Positions 25,098-33,835 of a DNA stretch of 64,000 nt are shown one piece after another (the stretch's first letter is position 1; the number at the start of each line of letters is the position of its first letter). Both the position numbers and the translations under genes were made by a program. The notes beneath the pieces were generated by a model that searched no databases, was not told the DNA's origin, and worked only from the letters and a program-made list of their open reading frames with translations. The DNA is from Micromonospora chaiyaphumensis (lineage in GTDB: Bacteria; Actinomycetota; Actinomycetes; Mycobacteriales; Micromonosporaceae), in NCBI RefSeq assembly GCF_900091435.1, contig NZ_FMCS01000010.1, positions 1-64,000 of the forward strand, in the 5' to 3' direction.

Positions 25098-26327
25098 TCA
25101 CCGTACACCTGCCACGCCCACCAGGGCGGCGGCCAGCGGGGCGGCCAGGTCACCGCCGGCGGGCGGGGCGACCGCGTCCAGGCCGAGCCAGCCGGCGAGG
25201 CGGTAGAGCTCGGCGGCGAGCGCCACCGCGGTCTCCCCCGGGTCGGCGCCCGGCTCCGCCCACGCGGCCGGCACCAGCAGCACCCCGGCCTTCCGGTCGG
25301 CCTTGAGGTCGACCCGGGCGGTGAACCGCTCGCCCTGGAGGAAGGGCAGCACGTAGTAGCCGTAGACCCGCTGCGGCGCGGGCACGTAGATCTCGATCCG
25401 GTAGGTGAAGTCGAAGAGCCGCTCGGTGCGGGCCCGTTCCCAGACCAGCGGGTCGAACGGGCTGACCAGGGTGTTGCCGCGCACCCAGCGGGGCAGCCGG
25501 GCCTGGGCGTGCAGGTAGGCCGGCTGGCGCCAGCCCGCCACGGTGACCGGGGTCAGCTCGCCGGCCTCGACCAGCTCGGCGATCGCCTGCCGGGCGCCGG
25601 CCACCGGCAGCCGGAAGTAGTCGCGCAGCTCCGGCTCGGCGGCCACGCCCAGCGACCGGGCGGCGATGGCCACCAGCGTGCGGTGGGCGTCGGCGGTGCT
25701 CGGCGTGGGCGCGTCCAGCACGGCAGCCGGCAGCACCCGCCCGGGCAGGTCGTAGCGGCGGGCGAACGAGGTGGTGCGGTCGGCCGCGGTCACCTCGCCG
25801 GCCCAGAACAGGAACTCCAGCGCGCGCTTGACCGTGGACCAGTTCCAGCCCCAGTTTCCGGTCTCCCGGGGCGCGTCGTGCTCGATCTCGGCGGCGGTGA
25901 GCGGGCCCCGGGCGGCCACCTCGTCACGCACCCAGGCGACCAGCTCGGGCTGCTCCTGGGCGATCCGGCGCATCCCGCCCCAGGCCTCGTCGTGGGCCTT
26001 GGCCATCCGCCAGCGCAGCGCCGGGTGCAGCCCCACCGGGACGAGCGACGCCTCGTGCGCCCAGTATTCGAACAGCTCGCGGGGGCGCCGGTAGGCCGCC
26101 GTGTCGAGCAGGGTCGTCGGGTAGGGCCCGAGCCGGCTGTAGAGCGGCAGGTAGTGCGCGCGTTGCAGGACGTTGACCGAGTCCATCTGGATGAGCCCGA
26201 CCCGGTCGAGCACCCGGCGCAGGTGCCGGCGGGTGGGCACGCCGCCGGGCGCCGGGTCGGCGAAGCCCTGGGCGGCCAGGGCGATCCGGCGGGCCTGGGC
26301 GAGGGAGAGAGATTCCGGTACGGCCAT
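25098..26327 (-). CDS. YcaQ-family winged-helix DNA glycosylase (HTH_42)
   Basis: A 409-residue protein of the YcaQ/AlkX (HTH_42) superfamily, whose members unhook interstrand DNA crosslinks. The N-terminal winged helix begins LSLAQARRIALAAQGF, and the catalytic QxD motif is seen in LIQMDSVNVLQRAHYLPLYSR near residue 47. YWAHEASLVP near residue 89 and SPFDPLVWERARTERLFDFTYRIEIY towards the end are family blocks. ATG 26327 has only a weak SD (GGA). A palindromic repeat of family A lies just upstream in the divergent gap to a GNAT gene. Confidence 0.85.
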   Translation of the reverse strand: MAVPESLSLAQARRIALAAQGFADPAPGGVPTRRHLRRVLDRVGLIQMDSVNVLQRAHYLPLYSRLGPYPTTLLDTAAYRRPRELFEYWAHEASLVPVGLHPALRWRMAKAHDEAWGGMRRIAQEQPELVAWVRDEVAARGPLTAAEIEHDAPRETGNWGWNWSTVKRALEFLFWAGEVTAADRTTSFARRYDLPGRVLPAAVLDAPTPSTADAHRTLVAIAARSLGVAAEPELRDYFRLPVAGARQAIAELVEAGELTPVTVAGWRQPAYLHAQARLPRWVRGNTLVSPFDPLVWERARTERLFDFTYRIEIYVPAPQRVYGYYVLPFLQGERFTARVDLKADRKAGVLLVPAAWAEPGADPGETAVALAAELYRLAGWLGLDAVAPPAGGDLAAPLAAALVGVAGVR

Positions 26328-26359
26328 CGTCCGGGACCCTATTCCACCCGTCTGACACG

Positions 26360-26410
26360 GCGACTCCAGGTCGCGGCGCGGCGTTAGACGCGCCGAGCTG
26401 GAGTTGTCGC
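26360..26410 (-). repeat. Palindromic repeat, family A copy 2 (intergenic)
   Basis: CGACTCCAGGTCGCGGCGCG, then GCGTTAGACGC and GCCGAGCTGGAGTTGTCGC: the same arms and core as the copies in rimO (11706-11760) and the methyltransferase (52187-52238), in the same orientation. It lies between the divergent starts of the YcaQ gene (26327) and a GNAT gene (26457) and could influence either promoter. Confidence 0.85.
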
Positions 26411-26456
26411 AGTGCGGCGGCTGGACCGATAGCCCGGCGCGGCATAGAACGGACGG

Positions 26457-27008
26457 GTGGCCACCATCCGCCGGGAGGAACCGGACGACGCCGAGGCGAT
26501 CGCCCGGGTGCACATCCGCGGCTGGCAGGCGGGGTACGCCGGGATCATGCCGGCCGAGGTGCTGGACCGGCTGAACCCGGCCGCCTGGGCGCAGCGCCGC
26601 CGGGACCTGGGCACGGCCGACCCGGAGCACCCCTTCACCACGCTGGTCGCCGAGACCGACGGCAGGATCGAGGGGTTCACCACCTTCGGGCCGTACCGGA
26701 ACAACCAGGACCGCGGCGACCTCGACCCGGCGTACGGGGAGATCCTGGCGATCTACCTCGATCCGGCACGGTGGGGCAGCGGGACCGGTCAGGCGCTGCT
26801 CGCGGCGGCCCGGGCCGGTCTCACCGAGCGGGGTGTGGCCGAGTACCGGCTCTGGGTGCTCGCCGACAACGCCCGGGGCCGCCGCTTCTACGAGCGGGCC
26901 GGGCTGTCACCGGACGGGGAGGAGTCCACCTACGCGGTCCCGCTGCACGGCGGGCGGGACCCGGTCCGGCTCCGCGAGCTGCGCTACACCGCCCGGCTCG
27001 ACGGCTGA
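26457..27008 (+). CDS. GNAT family N-acetyltransferase
   Basis: A 183-residue acetyltransferase with RREEPDDAEAIARVHIRGWQAGY at the N-terminus (split here for clarity), the acetyl-CoA loop DPARWGSGTGQALL near residue 101, and LWVLADNARGRRFYERAGL near 132. The substrate is not evident. It begins at GTG 26457. Its last 102 bases overlap, on the opposite strand, the 3' end of the GT87 gene. Confidence 0.87.
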   Translation: MATIRREEPDDAEAIARVHIRGWQAGYAGIMPAEVLDRLNPAAWAQRRRDLGTADPEHPFTTLVAETDGRIEGFTTFGPYRNNQDRGDLDPAYGEILAIYLDPARWGSGTGQALLAAARAGLTERGVAEYRLWVLADNARGRRFYERAGLSPDGEESTYAVPLHGGRDPVRLRELRYTARLDG

Positions 27009-28217
27009 CCCGGCCGGCCCGCCCCGCTCGGCGGCGCCACCGCCGGTCGGCGTGGCCCAGCGGCGGACCGGCAGGGCGAGCAGCAGCGCGAGGCTGATCC
27101 ACACGTAGGTGTTGCTGCCCAGGAACCCGTCGACGCCGGTGAAGTCCTTCTCCCAGGCCCAGACGATCCGGCTGATGAGGAAGGCGTACCCGATGAGCGC
27201 GGCGGCCAGCAGCAGGCGGCGCCGGCGGCTGCGGGCGGGCGCCGCCATGCCGTTGTCGACCAGCAGGATGAGCCCGGGCAGCAGCCAGACCAGGTGGTGC
27301 ACCCAGGTCACCGGGCTGACCAGGCACATGGTGGCGCCGGTCAGCGCCAGGCCGGTGGCCTCGTCCCCGGCGGCCACCGCGGCCCGGGAACGCCAGCCCC
27401 AGACGACCAGGGTGGCCAGGACCAGCGCGAGCCAGGCCACCGTGCTCGGGTGTTCCGGATCGAGCCGGGCCACCACCCCGCGCAGCGACTGGTTGGAGAC
27501 GAAGGCCAGCTCGCCCACCCGGTCGGTGTTCCACAGCGCCTCGGTCCAGAACTCCCGGGAGGCGTCCGGGAAGAGCGCGGCGGCCACCAGGGTCGCCGCA
27601 GCCGCCGCGCCCATGGCGGTGAACGCGGCCCGCCAGCGGCCGGTCACCAGCAGGTAGACGATGAAGATGCCCGGGGTCAGCTTGATCGCGGTGGCCAGCC
27701 CGATGCCCACCCCGGCCCAGCGGCTGCGCGCCGGCAGCAGCCGGAGCAGGTCCACCGCCACGAGGAACAGCAGCAACATGTTGACCTGGCCGAAGTTGAC
27801 CGTCTCGCGCATCGGCTCGTAGGCGGCGGCCAGGCAGAGCGCCACCGCCAGGACGAACCACCGGGTCCAGCCGGCGCGGCGGGCCACCGGGTCGAGCAGC
27901 CACCAGATCACCACGGCGCTGACCACCACGGTGGCGGCCACGCTCACGGTGATCGCCGCCGGCCACGGCAGGTACGCCATGGGCAGCATGACCAGCGCCG
28001 CGAACGGCGGGTAGGTGAAGCCGTACTGGGTGCCGCCCTTGAGGAAGTCGTAGATCTCGCCGCCGTCGTGCACCCAGAAGGTCAGCGCGCCGTAGTAGAC
28101 CTTGAGGTCGAAGAAGCCGTGCCGCACGGCCGCCACCGAGAGGAAGGCGGTCACCGCCACGGCGAGCGCCACCACGGCGACGACCTGTGCGATCGTCCGC
28201 CTGGCACCCTGCGCCAC
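26907..28217 (-). CDS. GT87 (DUF2029) family polyprenyl-phosphate-dependent glycosyltransferase
   Basis: A 436-residue integral membrane protein with about ten transmembrane helices, of the GT87/DUF2029 family that includes alpha-mannosyltransferases such as PimE of the PIM/LAM pathway. The first extracytoplasmic loop has DLKVYYGALTFWVHDGGEIYDF, then YGFTYPPFAALVMLP; later YEPMRETVNFGQVNMLLLF and SPVTWVHHLVWLLPG are family blocks. GTG 28217 is chosen for GAGGAGGG seven bases upstream; an ATG 30 codons earlier would overlap the divergent gene. The final 33 codons lie antisense to the GNAT gene and form a non-conserved hydrophilic tail. Confidence 0.85.
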   Translation of the reverse strand: MAQGARRTIAQVVAVVALAVAVTAFLSVAAVRHGFFDLKVYYGALTFWVHDGGEIYDFLKGGTQYGFTYPPFAALVMLPMAYLPWPAAITVSVAATVVVSAVVIWWLLDPVARRAGWTRWFVLAVALCLAAAYEPMRETVNFGQVNMLLLFLVAVDLLRLLPARSRWAGVGIGLATAIKLTPGIFIVYLLVTGRWRAAFTAMGAAAAATLVAAALFPDASREFWTEALWNTDRVGELAFVSNQSLRGVVARLDPEHPSTVAWLALVLATLVVWGWRSRAAVAAGDEATGLALTGATMCLVSPVTWVHHLVWLLPGLILLVDNGMAAPARSRRRRLLLAAALIGYAFLISRIVWAWEKDFTGVDGFLGSNTYVWISLALLLALPVRRWATPTGGGAAERGGPAGSAVEPGGVAQLAEPDRVPPAVQRDRVGGLLPVR

Positions 28218-28252
28218 CGTCGCCCTCCTCGCCCTGCGTAGGCTCTCGTGCC

Positions 28253-28831
28253 ATGGCTCTCGGGTTCGTCCGCGCCGCGCGTCCGGAGGACGCCGGCGAG
28301 ATCGCACGCCTCCAGCTCGCCACCTGGCGGGCCGCGTACCGCCGGATCCTGCCCCGGCACGTGCTCGACAACCTCGACGAGGCGTACCTCGCCCGGCGGT
28401 GGAGCGCCGCGGTGCAGGAGCCGCCCTCGGGCGCGCACCGGGTGCTGGTCGCCGTCGAACAGGCCGAGCAATCGTATCTGGTGGGGTTCGCCGCCTCCGG
28501 TCCGGCCGATGCCGAGGCGCTCGCGCCGGGCGAGCCGGCCGACGCGCTGGCCGAGGGCGTGGCGGCCGTGACGGACCTGCTGGTCGAGCCGCGCTGGGGC
28601 CGGCGCGGCCACGGCAGCCGGCTGCTCGCCGCCATGGTCGACCACTGGCGGTCCGACGGCTTCACCCGCGCGGTCGCCTGGGCGTTCGACGCCGACACGG
28701 CGACCCGGAAGTTCCTCACCTCGACCGGCTGGGAGCCCGACGGCGCGGGCCGCGCGCTCGACGTGGACGACATGCTCGTCCCCCAGGTCCGCCTGCACGT
28801 CGGCGTCCCCACCGAGCCGGCCGCCTCCTGA
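28253..28831 (+). CDS. GNAT family N-acetyltransferase
   Basis: A 192-residue acetyltransferase. MALGFVRAARPEDAGEIARL starts the fold, QLATWRAAYRRILP follows, the acetyl-CoA binding loop is EPRWGRRGHGSRLLAAM near residue 114, and DADTATRKFLTSTGWEPDG near 145 is motif B. Substrate unknown. ATG 28253 lies 35 bases from the divergent GT87 start, so the two must share or abut promoters. An in-frame start 22 codons upstream would run into the GT87 gene and is rejected. Confidence 0.85.
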   Translation: MALGFVRAARPEDAGEIARLQLATWRAAYRRILPRHVLDNLDEAYLARRWSAAVQEPPSGAHRVLVAVEQAEQSYLVGFAASGPADAEALAPGEPADALAEGVAAVTDLLVEPRWGRRGHGSRLLAAMVDHWRSDGFTRAVAWAFDADTATRKFLTSTGWEPDGAGRALDVDDMLVPQVRLHVGVPTEPAAS

Positions 28832-28928
28832 CAACCCGCCGGTGACCCGCCGGTGAAGGTGCTCCCGCGCGCCGCCCACCCCTGGTAGGCACGACGGAGG
28901 CAACCCACCGGCGGATCGAGGAGGGGTG

Positions 28929-29309
28929 ATGTTCGAAGACACGAGGGCGTTCAGCGGGTTCTTCGTGGACGACCCGGACCGCGCGGAGCGGTTCTACACC
29001 GACGTCCTGGGGTTGCGGGTGTCCCGGGACGACGCGATGGGCGGCATGCTGACCCTGCACCTGGCCGGGGACCGGCCGGTGCTGGTCTATCCGAAGCCCG
29101 ATCACCGGCCGGCGACCTACACGGTGCTCAACTTCCCCGTGCCGGACATCGACCGGGCCGTGGACGAGCTGGTCTCGCGCGGGGTGCGGTTCGAGCGCTA
29201 CGAGGGCATGCCGCAGGACGACAAGGGGGTCATGCGGGGCAACGGCCCGTCGATCGCCTGGTTCACCGACCCGGCCGGCAACGTTTTCTCGGTGCTCCAG
29301 GAGAGCTGA
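28929..29309 (+). CDS. VOC family protein (glyoxalase/bleomycin-resistance fold)
   Basis: A 126-residue single-domain vicinal-oxygen-chelate protein. FFVDDPDRAERFYTDVLGL near the N-terminus and FTDPAGNVFSVLQES at the end are the two halves of the beta-alpha-beta-beta-beta fold. Metal ligand positions are only partly kept, so enzyme activity cannot be assumed; many such proteins bind or sequester small molecules. ATG 28929 has GAGGAGGG upstream; the adjacent GTG at 28926 is also possible. A terminator hairpin follows. Confidence 0.83.
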   Translation: MFEDTRAFSGFFVDDPDRAERFYTDVLGLRVSRDDAMGGMLTLHLAGDRPVLVYPKPDHRPATYTVLNFPVPDIDRAVDELVSRGVRFERYEGMPQDDKGVMRGNGPSIAWFTDPAGNVFSVLQES

Positions 29310-29313
29310 GCGG

Positions 29314-29349
29314 GGCCGGCGGTCCCGGCACGGGGCGGGACCGCCGGCC
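29314..29349. terminator. Bidirectional hairpin terminator
   Basis: GGCCGGCGGTCCC (29314-29326) and GGGACCGCCGGCC (29337-29349) form a perfect 13-bp stem between the convergent stops of the VOC gene and the sugar ABC operon. Confidence 0.8.
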
Positions 29350-29354
29350 GCCGG

Positions 29355-30242
29355 TCAGCCCTTGTCGGCGCCCTCGTTCGCGCCGCGCACGAAGTAGCGC
29401 TGGAAGATCACGAAGAGCACCGCCACCGGGATGGTGGCGAGCAGCGCGGCGCCCAGCTTGAGCGGATACTGGGTGCCCTTGCCGAGCGAGCCGCTGACCA
29501 GGTCGGCCAGCCCGCGGGGCAGGGTGAACAGGTCCGGGTCCTGCACCGAGACCAGGCTGTGCGGGAACTCGTTCCAGGAGCCCTGGAACGACAGGATGGT
29601 CAGCGTGATCAGCGCCGGCCGGGCCATCGGCAGCACCACCGACCAGAAGGTCCGGAACACGCCCGCCCCGTCGATCCGGGCCGCCTCCTCGACGCTGACC
29701 GGCACCGACTCGAAGAACTGCTTCATGATGAAGACGCCGGCCGCGTCGGCGAGCAGGGGCACCACGAGGCCCGCGTAGCTGTCGTAGAGGCCGAGCTGCT
29801 TGAGCACCAGGAACTTCGGGATGAGCAGCACCACGCCGGGCACCGCCATCACCGCGATGACCGCGGCGAACAGGCCGGCCCGGCCGCGGAAGCGCAGCCG
29901 CGCCAGCGCGTAGCCGGCGAGCGAGTCGAAGAAGACCCGGCCCAGGGTGACCAGCACGGTGACCAGCAGCGAGTTGCCGAGCCAGAGCGGGAAGTTGGTG
30001 CCCGCGAAGATCCGCTCGAAGCCGGCGAGGGTCAGCGAGTCGGGCAGCGGCGACAGGGGGTTCGCCGCCGCGTCCGGCTCGGTCTTGAACGAGTTGCCGA
30101 GCTGGATGACGAACGGGTAGAGGAAGATCAGCCCGAAGGCGATCAGGACCGCGTACCCGAGGATGCGGTTGACCCGGGCACGCGGCCCGCGGTCGGCGCG
30201 GCGCGCGACGGGCGTCGCCGGCCGGTCGGTGAGCACGGCCAT
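29355..30242 (-). CDS. Carbohydrate ABC transporter permease (MalG type)
   Basis: A 295-residue inner-membrane permease with six helices. The EAA loop that docks the ATPase is EEAARIDGAGVFRTFWSVVLP near residue 187. It is the second permease of a binding-protein-dependent sugar importer and starts one base after the stop of the first permease. No ATP-binding gene is in the cluster, so the importer probably uses a shared MsiK-like ATPase, as in streptomycetes. The substrate is likely an oligosaccharide, judged from the debranching-type glycosidase divergent to the LacI regulator. Confidence 0.92.
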   Translation of the reverse strand: MAVLTDRPATPVARRADRGPRARVNRILGYAVLIAFGLIFLYPFVIQLGNSFKTEPDAAANPLSPLPDSLTLAGFERIFAGTNFPLWLGNSLLVTVLVTLGRVFFDSLAGYALARLRFRGRAGLFAAVIAVMAVPGVVLLIPKFLVLKQLGLYDSYAGLVVPLLADAAGVFIMKQFFESVPVSVEEAARIDGAGVFRTFWSVVLPMARPALITLTILSFQGSWNEFPHSLVSVQDPDLFTLPRGLADLVSGSLGKGTQYPLKLGAALLATIPVAVLFVIFQRYFVRGANEGADKG

Positions 30243-30243
30243 G

Positions 30244-31359
30244 TCAGGACCTCTCCGGTACGCGTCGCCGCCACCACCGGGCCCGCCGGGGCTCGTCCCG
30301 GTCGGCCATCACCCGGCGTTGGAGCAGGGTGAGCAGGATGATGATCAGGAACAGCACGAACGAGATAGCCGCGCCGGAGCCGTAGTCGAAGTCCCGGAAG
30401 GCGGTCCGGTAGGACAGGTACGCCGGGGTGAGCGTGGTCTTGGCCGGGTCGCCCTGGCTCATGACGTACACCTGGTCGAAGACCTGCCACGAGCCGATCA
30501 GGCCGAGGGTGAGCACCAGGAAGGTGGTCGGCTTGATCAGCGGAAGGGTGACGTGGCGGAAGCGCTGCCAGCGGGACGCCCCGTCGAGGGTGCTCGCCTC
30601 GTCCAGCGCCACCGGGACGTTCTGCAGGGCGGCCAGGAACATGAGCATGAACGTGCCCGAGGTGGTCCAGATGACCAGGCAGATGATCGACACCATGGCC
30701 ACGCTCGGTCCGGAGAGCCAGTCCCACCAGGTCAGCCCGAGCGGGCCGCCGGAGGTGAGCGCGCCGGGTGGGTTGTCCACGCCGACCGCACCGAGCAGCA
30801 GGTGCAGCACGCCGCGGGAGTCGGCGAACCACTCCGGCCCGTTGATGCCGAGGAGGGCGAGCAGCTTGTTGACCGCGCCGGAGTTGGCGAACAGGAACAG
30901 GAACACCACGCTGATCGCCACGGAACTGGTGACCGAGGGGAAGTAGAAGGCGCTGCGGAAAAAGCCCTTCCCCTTGAGCATCCGGTTGTTGACCACGAGG
31001 GCGAGGCCGAGGGCGAGCGCGGTCTGCACGGGCACGACGATGCCCACGTAGTACATGTTGTTGCGGATGCTGGTCATGAAGTCCCGGCGGTCGAGCCCGT
31101 CCTCGGTGAACAGCCGGGTGTAGTTGTCGCCGCCCACGAACGGCACGTCGCCGGTGAACGGGCTGCCCTGGCCGTTCCAGTCGGTGAGGCTCACCCACAG
31201 CGCCATGAGGATCGGCAGCAGCAGGAAGAGCCCGAGGATCACGATCACCGGCGCGACGAAGAGCCAGCCGGCGATGTTCTCGTTGCCGCGGACGCCGCCG
31301 CGACGGCGTGGCGGCTTCACCGGCGTGGTCGCCGGGGCGCGCAGCGCTTCGGTTGCCAT
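30244..31359 (-). CDS. Carbohydrate ABC transporter permease (MalF type)
   Basis: A 371-residue permease with a hydrophilic N-terminal 25 residues, then ENIAGWLFVAPVIVILGLFLL as the first helix and a sizeable second extracytoplasmic region. The EAA loop is DEASTLDGASRWQRFRHVTLP near residue 270. ATG 31359 has GGAGGGA upstream. It lies between the substrate-binding protein gene, from which it is separated by a stem-loop (31392-31420), and the MalG-type permease, to which it is nearly fused. Confidence 0.93.
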   Translation of the reverse strand: MATEALRAPATTPVKPPRRRGGVRGNENIAGWLFVAPVIVILGLFLLLPILMALWVSLTDWNGQGSPFTGDVPFVGGDNYTRLFTEDGLDRRDFMTSIRNNMYYVGIVVPVQTALALGLALVVNNRMLKGKGFFRSAFYFPSVTSSVAISVVFLFLFANSGAVNKLLALLGINGPEWFADSRGVLHLLLGAVGVDNPPGALTSGGPLGLTWWDWLSGPSVAMVSIICLVIWTTSGTFMLMFLAALQNVPVALDEASTLDGASRWQRFRHVTLPLIKPTTFLVLTLGLIGSWQVFDQVYVMSQGDPAKTTLTPAYLSYRTAFRDFDYGSGAAISFVLFLIIILLTLLQRRVMADRDEPRRARWWRRRVPERS

Positions 31360-31391
31360 CTCGTCCCTCCCTCCTTTCCGTGGGAGCCGGC

Positions 31392-31420
31392 GCGGAGGGG
31401 CCCGGTGCGGACCCCTCCGC
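31392..31420 (-). terminator. Intra-operon stem-loop between binding protein and permease genes
   Basis: GCGGAGGGG (31392-31400) and CCCCTCCGC (31412-31420) pair perfectly across an 11-base loop, immediately downstream of the binding-protein stop (31427). Such structures act as partial terminators or 3' stabilisers so that the binding protein outnumbers the permeases; that role is inferred here. Confidence 0.7.
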
Positions 31421-31426
31421 GACCGC

Positions 31427-32674
31427 TCAGCCGCCGAGCGCCGACTTGGCGTTCTTGTCGAAGTTGGCCAGGACCGTCTTCGGGTCACCGGTGGCGAGCC
31501 CCTGCAGGCCGGCCTCCAGGTCGCGCAGGACGCTGTCCATCTTCGGGGCGTTCACCGGGCCCTGGGCGTACGCGACGCCGTCGATGAACGGCTTGTCCGC
31601 CGGGAAGGCGGTGGAGTACTGGTCGCGGACGGACTGCCGCGACGGCATAACGCCGAACGCCTTGGCGAAGGTCACCTGCTGGTCGCCCGCGGTCATCGCC
31701 TCGACGAACTTGATCGCCTGGTCCTTGAACTTCGACTTGGCGGCGATGCCCCAGCACTGGGTGAACGAGAGGGTGCCCTGGCCCTTCGGGCCCGCCGGCA
31801 GCGGCACGACCTTGTACTTCACGTTCGGGAAGTCGTTCTGCAGGGCACCCTTGATCCAGTTGCCCTCGATGGTCATGACGGCCTTGCCCTTGCCGAACGC
31901 CTCACCGGACCAGCCGGCGTCGAGCTGCTTCGGGAACTTCGCGTAGCCGTTGGTGAGCAGGGACTTCACGTACTGGAGGGCCTGGAGGTTCTCCGGGGTG
32001 TCGGCGGTGGGCTGCTTGCCGTCGGAGCTCATGAGCCAGCCGCCGTTCTGCACCATGAAGGCGCCGATCCGGTCGCGGGTGTCGCCGAGGGCGAGCGCCA
32101 CCATCTTCTTCGCCTTGATCTTCTGGCTGACGGCGGTGAGCTGGTCCCAGGTGGTCGGCACGTCGGCGTCGGTCAGGCCGGCCTTCGCCCACAGGTCGGT
32201 GTTGATCTCCAGGGCCAGGGTGGAGAAGTCCTTCGGCGCGCAGTAGAGCTTGCCGTCGTAGGTGAACGTGGTGCGCAGGCTCTCGTAGAAGTCGTCCTTG
32301 TTGCTGATCTTGTCGCCGTACGGCTCCAGCGCGCCGACGCTGGCGTAGTCGGCGAACCGGGTCGCGTCGACGTAGAAGACGTCCGGCGGGGTGCCGCCGG
32401 CGAGGGCCTGGCCGAGCTGCTGGGTGAGGTCCTGGGCGGGGGTGACCGTCGCGGTGTTGCCGCTGGACGAGGCCCACTTGGCGGCGGCGTCCTGCACGGC
32501 CTTGGTCTCGGCCTCGCCGGAGGAGCCGATCAGGATCTGCAGGCTGGCCGGGCCGCTGGACTGCTTGGTGTCCTTCGCCGAGTCGTCGAAGCCGCTGCCG
32601 CACGCGGCGGAGCCGAACAGGGCGACGGCGGCGACGCCGGCCACCGCCGCCCGGGTGAGGGTGCGAGGTGTCAT
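31427..32674 (-). CDS. Extracellular sugar-binding lipoprotein of ABC importer
   Basis: A 415-residue family 1 solute-binding protein. A short signal sequence ends in ALFGSAAC, a lipobox-like site with Cys near residue 25 (Ser at -3 is less usual). The mature part shows LQILIGSSGEAETKAVQDAAAKW, FYVDATRFADY, and GKGKAVMTIEGNWIKGAL (given in parts), typical of maltose/oligosaccharide-binding proteins. It is the first gene of the ABC operon and is followed by a stem-loop. The LacI-type regulator gene lies directly upstream on the same strand, 25 bases away. Confidence 0.92.
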   Translation of the reverse strand: MTPRTLTRAAVAGVAAVALFGSAACGSGFDDSAKDTKQSSGPASLQILIGSSGEAETKAVQDAAAKWASSSGNTATVTPAQDLTQQLGQALAGGTPPDVFYVDATRFADYASVGALEPYGDKISNKDDFYESLRTTFTYDGKLYCAPKDFSTLALEINTDLWAKAGLTDADVPTTWDQLTAVSQKIKAKKMVALALGDTRDRIGAFMVQNGGWLMSSDGKQPTADTPENLQALQYVKSLLTNGYAKFPKQLDAGWSGEAFGKGKAVMTIEGNWIKGALQNDFPNVKYKVVPLPAGPKGQGTLSFTQCWGIAAKSKFKDQAIKFVEAMTAGDQQVTFAKAFGVMPSRQSVRDQYSTAFPADKPFIDGVAYAQGPVNAPKMDSVLRDLEAGLQGLATGDPKTVLANFDKNAKSALGG

Positions 32675-32699
32675 CTGACTCTCCTGACGGGGGATGTGA

Positions 32700-33689
32700 T
32701 CACGCCGTGTGCCGGAGCACCAGCGTGGGAGTGAGCAGCACTTGCTGGTCGGTGGGCTGGCCGTCGAGCAGGGTGGTGAGCAGGTCGACGCAGCGGGCGG
32801 CGGCCGCGGCGAGCGGCTGGCTGACGCTGCTCAGCCCGACCGCGGCGGCCACCGGGGTGTCGTCGAAGCCGACGACGGCGACCGGCGCAGCGGCGTCGCG
32901 CGCGGCCTGGAGCGCGCCGAGGGCGAGCGAGTCGCTGGCGCAGACCACCGCGGTCGGGGGCGCGTCGTGGGCGAGCAGGTCGCGCAACGCGCGCTCGCCC
33001 TCGGCGATGCCGTCCTCGCTCTCCCGGCGCAGGCCGGCGACGTCATGGCCGGCCGCCGTCATCGTGGTACGCCAGCCGGCGCACCGGTCGTCGCCGACGC
33101 CGGAGCCGGTGGGCCAGCCGAGGAAGGCGATCCGGTCGTGGCCGCCGTCGAGCAGGTGCCGGGTGACCTGGGCCGTGCCGGCGGCACCGTCCACGTCGAC
33201 CCACGGGTGCCCGTCGAGGGCGTCCCAGGGCCGGCCGAAGGTCACGAAGGGCACCTCGCGCTCGGCCAGCCACGCGGTGCGCGGGTCGCCGTGCTTGGTG
33301 CCGGTGAGCACGAACGCGTCCAGGTCGTACGCGCCGAGCAGGTCGTCGTAGGTCGCGATCTCCTGGTCGTCGTCGCGGGCCGTGTAGAGCATGACCCGGT
33401 AACCGGCGGCGTCCGCGGTCTCGGTGAGGCCGTGCAGGAACCGGTCGAGCACCGAGCCGTTGATCCCGTCCCGGGTGGGCTCGATGCGCACGGCGATGAG
33501 GCGGGAGCGGCCGGTCCGCATCTGCCGGGCGGCCTGGTTGGCCCGGTAGCCGAGCGCGCTGATCGCCTCCTGCACCCGCCGCCGCGTCTCCTCGCGGACG
33601 ATGTGCGGCGCGTTGAGCACGTTGGAGACCGTCTGCCGGCTTACCTGAGCGTGCCGGGCCACCGTCGCGATGGTCACCTTTTCAGCCAC
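32700..33689 (-). CDS. LacI family transcriptional regulator
   Basis: A 329-residue repressor. The N-terminal HTH with hinge is TIATVARHAQVSRQTVSNVL followed by ARQMRTGRSRLIAV, then a periplasmic-binding-protein-like sensor domain (VCASDSLALGALQAARDA, VVGFDDTPVAAAVGLSSV). It most likely controls the downstream ABC importer and the divergent glycosidase in response to an imported sugar. GTG 33689 is chosen for GAGAGGG six bases upstream. Two operator-like 13-mers lie in the divergent gap. Confidence 0.92.
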   Translation of the reverse strand: MAEKVTIATVARHAQVSRQTVSNVLNAPHIVREETRRRVQEAISALGYRANQAARQMRTGRSRLIAVRIEPTRDGINGSVLDRFLHGLTETADAAGYRVMLYTARDDDQEIATYDDLLGAYDLDAFVLTGTKHGDPRTAWLAEREVPFVTFGRPWDALDGHPWVDVDGAAGTAQVTRHLLDGGHDRIAFLGWPTGSGVGDDRCAGWRTTMTAAGHDVAGLRRESEDGIAEGERALRDLLAHDAPPTAVVCASDSLALGALQAARDAAAPVAVVGFDDTPVAAAVGLSSVSQPLAAAAARCVDLLTTLLDGQPTDQQVLLTPTLVLRHTA

Positions 33690-33707
33690 TAAAACCCTCT
33701 CGCCGCC

Positions 33708-33749
33708 TTGAACGATCCAACTCCGATGGGGCACGATTAGATCGTTCAA
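33708..33749. promoter_or_regulatory. Paired LacI-type operator sites
   Basis: TTGAACGATCCAA (33708-33720) and, in reverse orientation, TTAGATCGTTCAA (33737-33749) are near-identical 13-mers with a central CG, the hallmark of LacI-family operators. Their centres are 29 bases apart, close to three helical turns. They sit between the divergent starts of the regulator and the debranching-type enzyme, so both are probably autoregulated and sugar-controlled. Confidence 0.7.
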
Positions 33750-33835
33750 AGTTTCTGGAATGTTTGGCACTTTGCACCGGCCGGAGCCATCTGTCAAGAC
33801 GGCGCCGGCCCATCGATCAGCACCGGGAGTTCCCC

